Shown: positions 24,454 through 35,712, counted from the first letter of the stretch. The stretch: DNA of 36,079 nucleotides from Candidatus Omnitrophica bacterium CG22_combo_CG10-13_8_21_14_all_43_16 (GCA_002771475.1 PCTH01000062.1:1-36079); one strand, 5' to 3'. Notes: generated from the letters alone by a model not told the origin. Translations and numbers: made by a program.

Positions 24454-25492
24454 AAAAATAAACGAGACAGACAAAAAAATAATCTCATTGTTAAACGACA
24501 GGGCGGCTGTAGCGAAACATATAGGCAAGATTAAAAAAGAAGCCGGGGTTAATATCTATGCGCCTGAGAGGGAAGTGGAGATCTACGAGAATATAATAAA
24601 AGAGAACAAGGGCCCTTTGCCCAATAAGGCGCTTTTTGCCATATACAGAGAGGTGATGTCAGGCTCTCTGGGCCTGGAGAAAAAATTAAAGATAGCGTAT
24701 CTCGGGCCTGAGGCCACATTCACGCACCAGGCAGGGATAAAGAAATTCGGCTCAAATGTAGAATTTTATGCCTGCCCTACAATAACTGATGTTTTCAGAG
24801 AAGTGGAGGCTGGAAGGTCGCACTACGGAGTTGTGCCCGTGGAGAATTCAACAGAAGGCATGATAAGCCATACCCTGGACATGTTTGTAAACTCTGATTT
24901 AAAGATCTGTTCTGAGATCATGCTTGAGATTTCGCATAATCTTTTAGGCAAGGGCAATATTAAAGCCGTAAAAAAGATTTATTCAAAGCAGGAGGTATTC
25001 GGCCAGTGCAGGTTATGGCTGGAGATAAATATGCAGGGCATAGCCCTGATGGAGGTATCTTCTACAAGCAAGGCTGCGGAGATCGTTTCGCAGGAAAAAA
25101 ATTCAGCTGCCATAGCGAGCGCGCTGGCGGCTAAAAAATACAGGCTGAATACGCTTGCCAAAGATATAGAAGATAATCCGAATAATGTCACGAGGTTTCT
25201 TGTGATAGGAGGGTCTATGCCGCGGCCTACAAAAAAAGACAAGACGTCTATAATGTTTTCAGTTAAGGACAAGGTGGGCGCATTGCACGACATACTCGTG
25301 CCTTTCAAGAAATACAGGATAAATCTTACCAAGATTGAATCCAGGCCTTCCAAGAGAAAATCGTGGGAGTACTATTTCTTTGTGGATATATCCGGCCACT
25401 CGGAAAATCAGAATGTAAAAAAGGCGTTAAGTGAACTTGAAAAGCATTGTTCGCTTTTAAAGATACTGGGTTCTTACCCGGTAGGGATATGA
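24428..25492 (+). CDS. pheA: Bifunctional chorismate mutase / prephenate dehydratase
   Basis: N-terminal LAELRKKINETDKKIISLLNDRAAVAKHIG; AYLGPEATFTHQA, GVVPVENSTEGMI; ACT domain SIMFSVKDKVGALHDIL. Confidence 0.94.
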   Translation: MSRLAELRKKINETDKKIISLLNDRAAVAKHIGKIKKEAGVNIYAPEREVEIYENIIKENKGPLPNKALFAIYREVMSGSLGLEKKLKIAYLGPEATFTHQAGIKKFGSNVEFYACPTITDVFREVEAGRSHYGVVPVENSTEGMISHTLDMFVNSDLKICSEIMLEISHNLLGKGNIKAVKKIYSKQEVFGQCRLWLEINMQGIALMEVSSTSKAAEIVSQEKNSAAIASALAAKKYRLNTLAKDIEDNPNNVTRFLVIGGSMPRPTKKDKTSIMFSVKDKVGALHDILVPFKKYRINLTKIESRPSKRKSWEYYFFVDISGHSENQNVKKALSELEKHCSLLKILGSYPVGI

Positions 25493-25493
25493 T

Positions 25494-26579
25494 ATGGGCA
25501 TAGTTCCGCGAAAAGCAGTTTTAAGCGCAAAGCCATATCAGCCAGGCAAACCTATTGAAGAGGTAAAAAGGGAATTAGGTTTGAGGGATGTTATTAAGAT
25601 GGCTTCCAATGAAAATCCATTGGGCCCGTCTCCGAAGGCTGTGAAGGCCATCAAAAAATACGCAGGCCTTATAAACAGGTATCCTGAGGGAGGGTGTTTT
25701 TATCTGCGCCAGGCTATTGCCAGGAAATTGAAAATAAAGCCCGAGCAGATTATTTTTGGTAACGGCTCTGATGAGCTTATCGGGCTGACGCTGAGGGCCT
25801 TTGTGGAAGAAGGGGGAGAAGTGATCGTGGCAAGCCCTACTTTTCTCATGTATGAAGTGGCTTCTATCGTGCATGGGGCAAAGATAAAGATTATTCCGAC
25901 GCGTTATTTTAAATATGATTTAAAGGCGATAAAGCACGCAATAACCAAAAATACAAAGGCTATCTTTATAGCTAATCCAGATAATCCGAACGGCACTTAT
26001 GTGTCAAAATATGAACTTGAGGATTTTTTAAAGGGACTGCCTCAAAATATAATAGTTTTTCTGGATGAGGCATATTTTGAATTTGCGGAAGAACAGGATT
26101 ATCCAAACGGGCTTGATTACGTCGGTAAAAATAATATTATCGTAACCAGGACATTTTCAAAGGCGTACGGCCTTGCGGGATTAAGGGTTGGGTACGGCAT
26201 ATCAAGCCCTGAAATAATAAGATATATGGAGGCGGTGAGAGAACCTTTCAATGTGAATTCCCTGGCTCAAGCAGGCGCCATAGGAGCCCTTAAGGATAAG
26301 GATTTTTTGGCAAAGGCTAAAAAAGTAGTGAGGGAAGGCAAGAAATTTATATATTCGGAGTTAAAGGTAATAGGCATAAGGTATGTACCTAGCGTTACCA
26401 ATTTTATACTGATAGAGCTTGGGCCTAAATCAGGAGAGGTTGCGGGAAAGCTTCTAAAAAAAGGCGTGATTGTAAGAAATATGAAGGCATGGGGGTTAGG
26501 GAATTTCATACGCGTGACTATCGGCAAAAAAGAGGAGAATAAGAGATTTGTCAAAGAGTTAAAGAAAATAATAATATAG
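25494..26579 (+). CDS. hisC: Histidinol-phosphate / aromatic aminotransferase
   Basis: KMASNENPLGPSPKAVKAIK, NPDNPNGTYV, FLDEAYFEFAEE, TRTFSKAYGLAGLRVGYGI. Confidence 0.9.
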   Translation: MGIVPRKAVLSAKPYQPGKPIEEVKRELGLRDVIKMASNENPLGPSPKAVKAIKKYAGLINRYPEGGCFYLRQAIARKLKIKPEQIIFGNGSDELIGLTLRAFVEEGGEVIVASPTFLMYEVASIVHGAKIKIIPTRYFKYDLKAIKHAITKNTKAIFIANPDNPNGTYVSKYELEDFLKGLPQNIIVFLDEAYFEFAEEQDYPNGLDYVGKNNIIVTRTFSKAYGLAGLRVGYGISSPEIIRYMEAVREPFNVNSLAQAGAIGALKDKDFLAKAKKVVREGKKFIYSELKVIGIRYVPSVTNFILIELGPKSGEVAGKLLKKGVIVRNMKAWGLGNFIRVTIGKKEENKRFVKELKKIII

Positions 26580-26589
26580 GGGGATTTAA

Positions 26590-27603
26590 ATGATCATAGT
26601 TTTGCGTCCTGACGCTACAAAAAAACAAATAGACCACTTAATTAATAAGGTTAAAAAACTCGGCTTAAAGCCCATGGTTTCAAGGGGCGTAGAGCGCACT
26701 ATTATAGGAGTTATAGGCGAGGAAGATGCCTTGAGGGTCCAGCCTTTGGAGGCTTTTCCGGGCGTTGAAAAGGTAATGCCTATCCTTAAGCCTTACAAGC
26801 TTGTGTCCAGAGAGTTTAGATCCGAAAATAGTATTATAGATGTGGATGGCGTAAAAATAGGCGGCAAGAAGATAGTGGTTATGGCCGGGCCATGCTCAGT
26901 GGAAAGCTTTGAAATGCTCCTTGAAACAGGGAAAAATGTTAAAAAAGCGGGCGCCTCTATTTTAAGAGGAGGGGCATTCAAACCCAGGAGTTCTCCCTAC
27001 AGTTTTCAGGGCCTGGGGGAAGAAGGCCTTAAGTTCCTGAAAGATGTTAAAAAAGAAACAGGTTTGAAGATTGTCACAGAAGTAATGGATACAAGGGATG
27101 TGCGTATGGTTGAAAAATACGCGGATATCCTGCAGGTTGGCGCGAGAAACATGCAGAATTTTAATTTACTTAAAGAGGTAGGTATTTCCAAAAAACCCGT
27201 GCTTTTAAAAAGAGGCATGTCGGCTACAATAAAGGAATTTTTGATGTCAGCTGAATATGTCCTTGCGGCGGGGAATTTTAACTGCATACTTTGCGAAAGG
27301 GGCATACGGACATTTGAAGACGCTACGAGATTTACCCTTGACCTGAACGCAGTGCCGCTCATTAAACAGCTGAGCCATCTGCCTGTTGTCGTAGACCCGA
27401 GCCACGGTACGGGCAAATGGGATCTTGTGGAGCCGATGGCAAAGGCAGCGATTGCGGCTGGAGCAGATGGGCTTATGATAGAGGTTCACCCGAATCCTGA
27501 GGAGGCGTTTAGTGACGGAGAACAATCTCTGGTGCCCAGCAGGTTTAAAGAGATGATGAAGGAACTTAAACTTGTAGCCAAGGCAGTTAACCGAGAAATA
27601 TAA
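26590..27603 (+). CDS. aroF: 3-deoxy-7-phosphoheptulonate (DAHP) synthase, type I-beta
   Basis: [51 protein letters not shown]; ferredoxin-like N-terminus. Confidence 0.94.
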   Translation: MIIVLRPDATKKQIDHLINKVKKLGLKPMVSRGVERTIIGVIGEEDALRVQPLEAFPGVEKVMPILKPYKLVSREFRSENSIIDVDGVKIGGKKIVVMAGPCSVESFEMLLETGKNVKKAGASILRGGAFKPRSSPYSFQGLGEEGLKFLKDVKKETGLKIVTEVMDTRDVRMVEKYADILQVGARNMQNFNLLKEVGISKKPVLLKRGMSATIKEFLMSAEYVLAAGNFNCILCERGIRTFEDATRFTLDLNAVPLIKQLSHLPVVVDPSHGTGKWDLVEPMAKAAIAAGADGLMIEVHPNPEEAFSDGEQSLVPSRFKEMMKELKLVAKAVNREI

Positions 27604-27617
27604 CAAAACGAATAAAA

Positions 27618-28445
27618 ATGTTTAATAGAGTGACAATCATAGGGTTAGGGCTGATTGGCGGGTCGCTGTGCCTTGCAATAAAAGAAAAAAGGCTTGCGAA
27701 AGAGATTGTAGGGGTGTCTAGAAGAAAGAGCACTATTGATAAGGCAGTTAAGAATAGGGTAGCGGATTTTGCAACGTTAAATCTGAAAGATGGAGTGAAG
27801 GATTCAGACCTGGTTATTATCACAACGCCTGTTTTTAAAATAGTTGATATCGCTAAAAAAATAGCGCCATTTTTAAAAAAAGGCGCTATAGTCACTGATG
27901 CGGGCAGTACAAAAAAGCACATAGTTGAGAATATAGAGAAAGCCAGATTAAAAGACATGGATTTTGTAGGAAGCCATCCTATTGCAGGTTCTGAAAAATC
28001 AGGCATTAAGCATGCGGATAAAGATTTGTTTAAGGGCGCGTATTGTATCGTAACAGAGGCAAAAAATAAAAGCGCCCTCAATAAGGTTAAAAAGTTTTGG
28101 GCATCCATAGGGATGAAGGTAATAGTGATGCCTGCGCAGTCGCATGATAAACTGCTTTCAAAGATAAGCCATCTGCCGCATGCGTTAGCTGTGAGCCTGG
28201 TAAATACTGCAGCCGGGAACGGGTTAGATCTTGCGGCGGGCGGTTTTAAGGATACTACGAGAATTGCTTCAGGCGAACCGGAATTATGGCAGGATATATT
28301 TTTGACTAATAGAGGGAATCTGATAAGAGATATCAATATCCTGAAAAAAGAATTATCAAAGATAGAGGAAGTTTTGAAAAGCAATAATAGCCGGAAACTG
28401 CTCGGGCTATTAAAGAAAGCCAAGTCTATCAGAGATTCTTTGTAA
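27618..28445 (+). CDS. tyrA: Prephenate dehydrogenase
   Basis: VTIIGLGLIGGSLCLAIKE, VTDAGSTKKHIV, FVGSHPIAGSEKSGIKHA. Confidence 0.92.
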   Translation: MFNRVTIIGLGLIGGSLCLAIKEKRLAKEIVGVSRRKSTIDKAVKNRVADFATLNLKDGVKDSDLVIITTPVFKIVDIAKKIAPFLKKGAIVTDAGSTKKHIVENIEKARLKDMDFVGSHPIAGSEKSGIKHADKDLFKGAYCIVTEAKNKSALNKVKKFWASIGMKVIVMPAQSHDKLLSKISHLPHALAVSLVNTAAGNGLDLAAGGFKDTTRIASGEPELWQDIFLTNRGNLIRDINILKKELSKIEEVLKSNNSRKLLGLLKKAKSIRDSL

Positions 28446-29047
28446 TGATATATTTTATTTCCAGAAATATATTAAAGCTGTTCTTTAAAATATTTTTCAG
28501 GCTGAAGATAGTGGGTTCTGCAAATTGCCCGAAGACCGGGCCGCTGATTATCGCACCGAACCATACAAGTTTTCTTGATCCTTTAATAGCTGGGTTTGCA
28601 GTGCCTCGGCCATTAAATTTTATGGCGCGCAGGAGCCTTTTTAAGAATAAGTTCTTTGGCAATATTATAAAGTCAGTGAACGCGTTTCCTTTAAAAAGGG
28701 AAGGCGCGGATGTGGGCGCGATGAGGCTGGCAATAGATAAATTATGCCAAGGCAAAGCGGTTTTAATTTTCCCTGAAGGAACGCGGTCAAAAGACGGGAA
28801 TCTCGGAGAGCCAAGGGCTGGCATAGGGTTTCTGGCAGCCAGTTCAGGGGCAAACATATTGCCGTGCTATATAAAAGGCCCCAGGGAAGCCTTACCTAAA
28901 GGAGCTATTTTTCCGAGGTTTAAGAAGATAACGGTGTATGTAGGGAAGCCTCTAAAAATGGATAAGAATAAATCTGAAAAAGAATATTACATGCAGATTG
29001 CCGAAGATACCATGGCGGCAATCAAGGATTTAAAAAACAAGGCATAA
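28445..29047 (+). CDS. plsC: 1-acyl-sn-glycerol-3-phosphate acyltransferase
   Basis: APNHTSFLDPLI, FPEGTRSKDGNLG, PCYIKG. Confidence 0.9.
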   Translation: MIYFISRNILKLFFKIFFRLKIVGSANCPKTGPLIIAPNHTSFLDPLIAGFAVPRPLNFMARRSLFKNKFFGNIIKSVNAFPLKREGADVGAMRLAIDKLCQGKAVLIFPEGTRSKDGNLGEPRAGIGFLAASSGANILPCYIKGPREALPKGAIFPRFKKITVYVGKPLKMDKNKSEKEYYMQIAEDTMAAIKDLKNKA

Positions 29048-29084
29048 CAACTGGAAAATCGACAATGTTGAATTGTTGGTGAAG

Positions 29085-29888
29085 ATGAAGATTAAGGTAG
29101 CCAGGTGCGCGGGGTTTTGTTTCGGAGTAAAACGGGCGATAAATATCGTTGAAGGCGCCTTGAGAGGATTGAAGGATGGGGAGAAGATTTATTCGCTTGG
29201 CGCGCTGATACACAATCCGCAGGTGGTAGAAGAACTTTTTAAAAAAGGGCTTCGCGTAGCCGCCAGGCCGGAGAAGATAAAGAGCGGGACAGTAATAATA
29301 TCATCGCACGGCGCGCCCGCAGAGGTGCTGGAAGAAATAAAGAAAAAGAAAGTACAGCTCATTGACGCGACCTGCCCTTTTGTAAAATACGCGCAAAATA
29401 TCGTAAGGAAGTTGAAAAAAGATGGCTACAGGATAATAATAGTGGGTGACAGCGCTCATCCGGAAGTAAGGGCGCTGAATAGCATTGCTGGAAAGAGCAA
29501 GAGATCGAAAAAGCTCGGCATTATCTCGCAGACAACGCAGAGTAAGGTTAACTATATAAAGGAGATTCAAAAGATACTGAACAAGGACTTCAGCGAAGTA
29601 AAGATTTTTAACACAATCTGTAGCGATACATCAAAAAGGCAATCAGCGACCCGCGGCCTTTTAAAGGACTGCGATTTGATGATAGTTATAGGCGGAAAAA
29701 ATAGCGCCAATACAAAGCGGCTCTGGCAGATTTGCAAAGAAAGCGGGGTGGACAGTTTCCATATTGAAACAGAGCCGGAATTAAAAAAGGGTTGGTTTAA
29801 AGGAAAGAGCTGTATAGGAATTACAAGCGGGGCATCAACACCGGATTCAATGGTGAAAAAAATCATAGAAAGAATAAGGAGGTTTTAA
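29085..29888 (+). CDS. ispH: 4-hydroxy-3-methylbut-2-enyl diphosphate reductase
   Basis: MKIKVARCAGFCFGVKRAINI, SHGAPAEV, DATCPFVKYAQ, TICSDTSKRQSAT, GITSGASTPDSMV. Confidence 0.94.
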   Translation: MKIKVARCAGFCFGVKRAINIVEGALRGLKDGEKIYSLGALIHNPQVVEELFKKGLRVAARPEKIKSGTVIISSHGAPAEVLEEIKKKKVQLIDATCPFVKYAQNIVRKLKKDGYRIIIVGDSAHPEVRALNSIAGKSKRSKKLGIISQTTQSKVNYIKEIQKILNKDFSEVKIFNTICSDTSKRQSATRGLLKDCDLMIVIGGKNSANTKRLWQICKESGVDSFHIETEPELKKGWFKGKSCIGITSGASTPDSMVKKIIERIRRF

Positions 29889-29893
29889 AAATC

Positions 29894-31486
29894 ATGGATA
29901 AAGAGTTGAAACAGAAAAAAGAGACGCAGGAAGTATTTAATCTGGAAGAGGCTTATGGCAAAACATTCAGGCGCCTGAGCGAGGGCGATATAGTAAAAGG
30001 CAAGGTGTTCGCTATAGGCGTTAAAGATGTCTATATCGACCTGGGTTATAAATCCGAAGGGATTATAACCCTGGGAGAGCTCAAAGACATCGTGGATCTG
30101 AAAATCGGAGATGAATTTGATGTATTCGTGGAATCCAAGGAAAACGAGGATGGGCTTATCACTGTTTCCAGGCGCAAGGCAGAAAATATGCAGGGCTGGG
30201 ATAGGATTTCCGCCACTTATAAAGAAGGGGATTTTATAGAGGGCAAGGTCTCCAGAAAGGTTAAAGGCGGTTTGATGGTAGACGTGGGCATCGAGGCATT
30301 TTTGCCTGCTTCTCTTGTGGCCCTGAAAGGGTTTGGCAATGTGAATCAGCTGGTAGGCCAGACACTTTTATTCAAGATCGTGAAAATGAATAAGCCGAGA
30401 AAAAATATAGTAGTCTCAAGAAAAGACGCTATAATGAAGGAAAGAGAAACTGTAAAGACCAAGGTTTTAGGGGAGTTAAAAATAGGGGAACTCCGCAAAG
30501 GCCTTGTAAAAAATATCACTGATTTCGGAGTGTTCGTGGATCTGGGGGGAGTGGACGGGCTTCTGCACATAACTGATATGAGCTGGGGCAGGATCTCTCA
30601 TCCGAGCGAGATGGTAGCAATAGGCGATACTATAGAGGTAGTGATATTGAATTTTGACAAAGAGAGCATGAAGGTTTCTCTGGGCCTGAAGCAGAAGACA
30701 GAGAATCCATGGAAGGATATTAAAAATAAATTTCCTGTGGGCACAAGGATTAAAGGCAAGGTTGTAAATATTATGCCTTACGGCGCGTTTGTGGAGCTTG
30801 AAAAAGGCGTGGAAGGCCTTGTGCACGTTTCAGAGCTTTCCTGGACAGTAAGGGTAAACAATCCGCAGGATGTGCTTGCAATAGGGGATACGGTGGAAGC
30901 GGTTGTTTTAAGCGTGGATAGCTCGGGCCAGAAAATATCCCTTGGCGTAAAGCAGATAGAGTCTAATCCATGGCTGGAGATAAAAGAAAAATTTTCTACC
31001 GGCATGAAAGTGGAAGGCAAGGTCAGGAACCTGACAGACTATGGAGCGTTTATAGAGATAGAAGGCGCCATAGAAGGCTTTGTCCATATAAATGACATGT
31101 CATGGACCAAGAAGATAAACAACCCGAAAGAGTATCTTAAAAAAGGCCAGAAGCTGGACGTAATGATCCTGGCGGTGGACGCTGAGAACCAGAAGATATC
31201 TCTGGGCATAAAACAAATAACCTCTGATCCGTGGTCTGAGATTATGAAAAAGTATTCTCTTGGCACAACAGTCGAGGGGATTATTACAAAGATTACCAGC
31301 TTCGGGCTTTTTGTGGAACTCGAAAAAGACCTGGAAGGGCTTGTGCATATATCCGAGCTGGATATGGAGCCTTCCGGAAATCTGGAAGAATCCTATAAAG
31401 CCGGCGATAAGATCACGGCTATTGTTATAAAGGTTGATGATCTGGAGCGGAAGATCAGGCTGAGCATCAAAAAGACAAAAGAATGA
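29894..31486 (+). CDS. rpsA: 30S ribosomal protein S1 (six S1 repeats)
   Basis: Six S1 motifs, e.g. [56 protein letters not shown]. Confidence 0.94.
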   Translation: MDKELKQKKETQEVFNLEEAYGKTFRRLSEGDIVKGKVFAIGVKDVYIDLGYKSEGIITLGELKDIVDLKIGDEFDVFVESKENEDGLITVSRRKAENMQGWDRISATYKEGDFIEGKVSRKVKGGLMVDVGIEAFLPASLVALKGFGNVNQLVGQTLLFKIVKMNKPRKNIVVSRKDAIMKERETVKTKVLGELKIGELRKGLVKNITDFGVFVDLGGVDGLLHITDMSWGRISHPSEMVAIGDTIEVVILNFDKESMKVSLGLKQKTENPWKDIKNKFPVGTRIKGKVVNIMPYGAFVELEKGVEGLVHVSELSWTVRVNNPQDVLAIGDTVEAVVLSVDSSGQKISLGVKQIESNPWLEIKEKFSTGMKVEGKVRNLTDYGAFIEIEGAIEGFVHINDMSWTKKINNPKEYLKKGQKLDVMILAVDAENQKISLGIKQITSDPWSEIMKKYSLGTTVEGIITKITSFGLFVELEKDLEGLVHISELDMEPSGNLEESYKAGDKITAIVIKVDDLERKIRLSIKKTKE

Positions 31487-31487
31487 T

Positions 31488-32654
31488 ATGGAAATAAAGA
31501 AACAGCTGGAAATAATCAAGCGCGGGACAGTTGAGATAATCTCTGAAAAAGAGCTTATCGTAAAGCTAGAGAAGAACAGGCCGCTCGTGGTCAAGGCCGG
31601 TTTTGACCCGAGCGCGCCTGATATTCATCTGGGCCATACTGTAATACTACGCAAGCTTAAACATTTTCAGGATCTCGGCCATAAAGTGGTTTTTCTCATA
31701 GGGGATTTCACCGGAATGATAGGAGACCCTACAGGAAAAAGCGAAATAAGGAAACGGCTCACAGAGGACGAGATTAAAGAAAACGCAAAAACTTACAAGA
31801 AGCAGGTTTTCAAGATCCTGGATGAGAAAACAACAGAGGTTGTATTCAACAGCGCGTGGCTGGCCGGCATGACTCTCAAAGATACGCTTGAACTGGTCGC
31901 GCATGTCACTGTTTCGCAGGTTCTGGCCAGGGCTGACTTCAGCGAACGTTACAAATCAGGCAAGGACATAAGCTTTTTGGAATTCATGTATCCTTTGCTT
32001 CAGGCATATGATTCTGTGGAGCTTAAGGCTGATGTGGAACTCGGAGGAACAGACCAGAAGTTTAATCTTCTGATGGGAAGGGAGCTTCAGAAAGACTTTG
32101 GCCAGGAATCACAGGTAGTCATAATGACGCCTCTTCTTGTGGGGCTTGACGGCGTGAACAAGATGAGCAAGTCCCTCGGCAACCATATAGGCATAGACGA
32201 AAAGCCTGAAGAGATGTTCGGCAAGATCATGTCTATATCGGATGAACTGATGTTTCAGTATTATGAACTTTTGACAGATGAAGGCCTTGACGAGATACGC
32301 AAATTGCATCCGATGGAAGCGAAGAAAAAATTAGCGAAGGATATAGTAAAGCAGTATCACGGAGAAAATCCTGCAGAAGCCGCTTTAAAAGACTTCGAAA
32401 ATAAATTCCAGAAAAGAGACCCGTTTACGGAATTGAAACTTGAGACAAAGCCTTTTAAGCCAAGCCTGGCTGATTTCTTAGTAGGAGAGAAGATATTGCC
32501 CAGCAAAGCCGAATACAAGCGCCTGATAGAGCAGGACGCTATAGAGGTAAACGGAGCCAGGATAAAAGAGATAGATTTTAAGCTGGAACCTTCCAAAGAA
32601 TACTGCATAAAAGTCGGTAAAAAACGCTTCCTGAAAGTTCTATTTAAAGCATAA
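31488..32654 (+). CDS. tyrS: Tyrosyl-tRNA synthetase with C-terminal S4 domain
   Basis: [63 protein letters not shown]. Confidence 0.95.
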   Translation: MEIKKQLEIIKRGTVEIISEKELIVKLEKNRPLVVKAGFDPSAPDIHLGHTVILRKLKHFQDLGHKVVFLIGDFTGMIGDPTGKSEIRKRLTEDEIKENAKTYKKQVFKILDEKTTEVVFNSAWLAGMTLKDTLELVAHVTVSQVLARADFSERYKSGKDISFLEFMYPLLQAYDSVELKADVELGGTDQKFNLLMGRELQKDFGQESQVVIMTPLLVGLDGVNKMSKSLGNHIGIDEKPEEMFGKIMSISDELMFQYYELLTDEGLDEIRKLHPMEAKKKLAKDIVKQYHGENPAEAALKDFENKFQKRDPFTELKLETKPFKPSLADFLVGEKILPSKAEYKRLIEQDAIEVNGARIKEIDFKLEPSKEYCIKVGKKRFLKVLFKA

Positions 32655-32670
32655 AAAATTATTCATTTCC

Positions 32671-32699
32671 TTGACAAAAGATTGAATAAATGCTATACT
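32671..32699 (+). promoter_or_regulatory. sigma70-type promoter of the saccharopine-dehydrogenase-like gene
   Basis: TTGACA (32671-32676), 17-nt spacer, TATACT (32694-32699), followed by TTTACA as at the giant-operon promoter. Confidence 0.78.
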
Positions 32700-32748
32700 T
32701 TTACAATAGATTTTAAATCATTAATAGCATATCTAACAGGGTAAAATT

Positions 32749-35424
32749 ATGAATATTGTAAAGTCAGCGAAGAAAATTGTATAATTACTGCTCGCCATAG
32801 TTTTTATATCCACAAATACAGCTTATTCTTTAGAAAGAACATTGAGGGTTCCGCTGCAGCAAGTTGAAGAAAGGCTAACGAAAGTCATTTCTAAGTATCC
32901 TGCTGGTCTGGGACATGTTGAGCTGGCGACAAAAGAAAGAGATGAAACCCGCAAGTTTCGCTATGTAGTGCTTGGCATAGGCATGCAGGGACCTAGCGCG
33001 GCTTATGACCTGGCAAGCCAAGATGATACCAGAGAAATTACACTTGTGGATAAAGATATAGGGCGCGCTAAGAAATTGGCAGAGAGCCTGCCTATATCTA
33101 AAGACAAGATTAAGGTATTACAAGCTGATTTAGCCGATGCCGATGCGCTTAGGGAATTATTTCAAAAATCAGATGTTGTTATAGGCGCGGCGCATTATGC
33201 CTTAAATGCCGAATTAGCCAGGGTTGCCTCAGAGACAGGCGCGCATTTTATAGATATGGGAGGAAATACAGAAGTGGTTTTAAAAGAGCTTACTTACGCT
33301 GATATGGCGATAAAAAATGGCGCCAGCATTATTCCTGATATGGGTTTAGCGCCGGGCATGGCAGATCTTCTGGCATTAGACGGCATTCAGGAGATGGATA
33401 TTATTAATGATGTAAAGATACGCGTTGGCGGTCTTCCTCTAGCTGGTTCCAAGGCTTATAGCAATCCATTGCGCTATATGCTTGTTTTCGGTATATTCGG
33501 ACTTATCAATGAATATATGGGAGAGGCATTGGCTATTAGAGATGGCAAAGTGGTTGTTATTCCTACATTTGGCGAACGAGAATCCTTTGAAATAAACGGG
33601 GAGCAGTATGAAGCATTTCCTACATCCGGAGGCACATCTACGCTAACGAGCGGAAAATTCCGCGGGAAAGTAAAGAACATGGATTATATGACAATACGCT
33701 ATCCAGGGCACGCGGAAATTATCAAGGCATTTATAGAAATGGGGTTTTTTGATGAGGCTAAAGTCAGCCTTAAAAATAAAGAAGCCAGGCCTTCCGAATT
33801 TTTTAGCAGTCTGGCTAAGGAAAGAAAAGAGGAAACTTTATTTAATAAAGAGAATATCCGGGAAGCCATGGAGTACCTTGGTATTTTAAGTAATGATCCG
33901 ATACAGTTTAATGAGGCAAGTATATCTCCCCGCCAGTTTTTTGCCCAATTGGCGGAGAAGGCATTGAATTTTCCAGGAGAAAAAGATAAGGTAATAATTT
34001 TTGTCAGCGTGTCCGGAGAGAAAAATGGAAAGCCGAAGACTATAGAATATTATTATGACTCGTCCATGACCGGCGAGTACGGCAGTCAGTTTTCAGAAAT
34101 GGCGCGCACAACAGGCTTTCCTGTGTCTACGACAGCCCTGATGCTGGCGCGGGGCCAGATCAAATATGTAGGCGCCGCAGGGCCAGAACATTTTGTTCCT
34201 ACGGGACTGCTAATAGAAGAACTTAGAAAAAAAGGGGTAGGTATTGATAAACGTGTTATAGATGAAGCGCCAACTAGAAAGCTTGCCAGCAATGAAACAT
34301 TTTCTAGCGATATGTTAAAGGAAATAGCCGACATCAGGGAAATTCTTGTAGAAGATAAAGGATATTCTTTTGATAAACTTGCGCCAGATCGACCTGATGT
34401 CTACAAAAAAAATATTGATAGATTAAAAAAAATAGCCCGTAGATCCGATTGCTCTCCGAAGGCTTATGACAGGATTACAGGAGTTCTGAATGAGACGCAC
34501 GAGAAGTATTTTAACCTTACGGCGTATAACAGCACATTAGGCACACTCACGCGAGAAGATATAAAAAAGCTAGATAATTATATCGTATCTGCCCTGAAAG
34601 ATATATCTGATCAGAATTTAGAGGAGTGGTTAAAGGACACTGTTGTTTTAGTAACAGATAAAATAAGAGAATGTTTTAAATATATGAAAGGCAAAGATAC
34701 CGGCCAGGAAATGCAAAGCGTAACCGTTGAAATTTATTCTTTCGGCATCAATATGTGGTATTATAACACTAAAAAAACTCCTGATAGCTCAATAAAAATA
34801 GAAGAAAAAACTATTTTTGTAGGACCAGCTGAAAGAAAATTTATTAAAGCCGCGCTTTCAAGGCGTATCTCTAGAATAAGTTTTAATTTTGGCGCTACAA
34901 GGGAGGATATAGAAAAAAAGCTGCTGTCAGCGGCAGGTTTTGGTAATTATGTGCATGGGATGGCAGGCTGCAAGATTCCGGAAGAAACGCGTAAGCATAT
35001 AGCTAATGAGTTAGCTAAGTTTATGAAGGTTTATACAAAGGACACTCAAATCACAATAGAAGATGACAGAGAAAAGCTTTTATTGGATAAAGGAATTTAT
35101 TCTGTAAAAGTAGATATTTCTTCAATAGCCAAACATTTCGGCTTACCAGAGGATTCTCTGGCCAGATTAAAAGAAATTTTTAAAGAATATGAAGAGGGAG
35201 TTAAAATTGACGCAGCTTCCATAGCTATAACTGCGCTACCTACCAGAGTAGTAGATTTTATTTATATGGAAAAAGAAGTCAGGATTTTGGTAAAAGACGT
35301 TAATTCCGGGTATTCTTGGGTTAAGCCTGGAGATGAAGAGTCGATCAGGAAGATAAAAGCTATTGGTTTTTTGAATGAAATAACAGATCCAAAGACTGCT
35401 TCTATTCTTGGAAAGTCATTATAA
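32749..35424 (+). pseudogene. Saccharopine dehydrogenase/lysine 6-dehydrogenase-like protein fused to an unknown domain; the frame includes an ATG at 32749 with an in-frame TAA (32782-32784) inside the signal peptide. Intact ORF 32842-35424.
   Basis: RYVVLGIGMQGPSAAYDLA, DMGGNTEVV, IIPDMGLAPGMADLLA. The upstream in-frame translation MNIVKSAKKIV*LLLAIVFISTNTAYSLERTLRVPLQ is a clear signal peptide interrupted by a stop. Whether it is a true pseudogene is uncertain. Confidence 0.65.
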
Positions 35425-35440
35425 GTTTTCAAGAAAGTTC

Positions 35441-35469
35441 TTGACAGATTTTGGGCCCGGTGGTATAGT
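35441..35469 (+). promoter_or_regulatory. rRNA promoter P1
   Basis: TTGACA (35441-35446), 17-nt spacer, TATAGT (35464-35469). Confidence 0.75.
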
Positions 35470-35512
35470 ATCACCCACTAGTTGAGCAAGTTGTTCATTT
35501 GAAAATTTCCTC

Positions 35513-35541
35513 TTGACGTTCAGGTTTCCGTGTGGTAAACT
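35513..35541 (+). promoter_or_regulatory. rRNA promoter P2
   Basis: TTGACG (35513-35518), 17-nt spacer, TAAACT (35536-35541). Confidence 0.65.
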
Positions 35542-35622
35542 TCTAATTCCTATAAGAGGGTAATTTATTGAATAAGTTTCCTTGATAATATAATTAAAAT
35601 TTATTATTAAGGGAGGATGTAG

Positions 35623-35651
35623 AAAAGCGCATCGTCTCGGTGCGCTTTTTT
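35623..35651 (+). terminator. Intrinsic-terminator-like hairpin in the rRNA leader
   Basis: AAAAGCGCA - TCGTCTCGG - TGCGCTTTT, perfect 9-bp stem plus T tract. Confidence 0.75.
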
Positions 35652-35660
35652 ATTTTCATT

Positions 35661-35672
35661 TGTTCTTTCGAA
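35661..35672 (+). promoter_or_regulatory. boxA-like antitermination element
   Basis: TGTTCTTTCGAA resembles the bacterial rrn boxA (TGTTCTTTGAAAA); it lies between the hairpin and 16S. Confidence 0.45.
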
Positions 35673-35712
35673 ATTAAATAGCCAGACTAACGGGTCTGAG
35701 TTACGTTAAGTT

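Noticed and set aside
27587-28423. 278-aa minus-strand ORF opposite tyrA
   Set aside because: Antisense of a well-supported prephenate dehydrogenase; no recognisable protein features.
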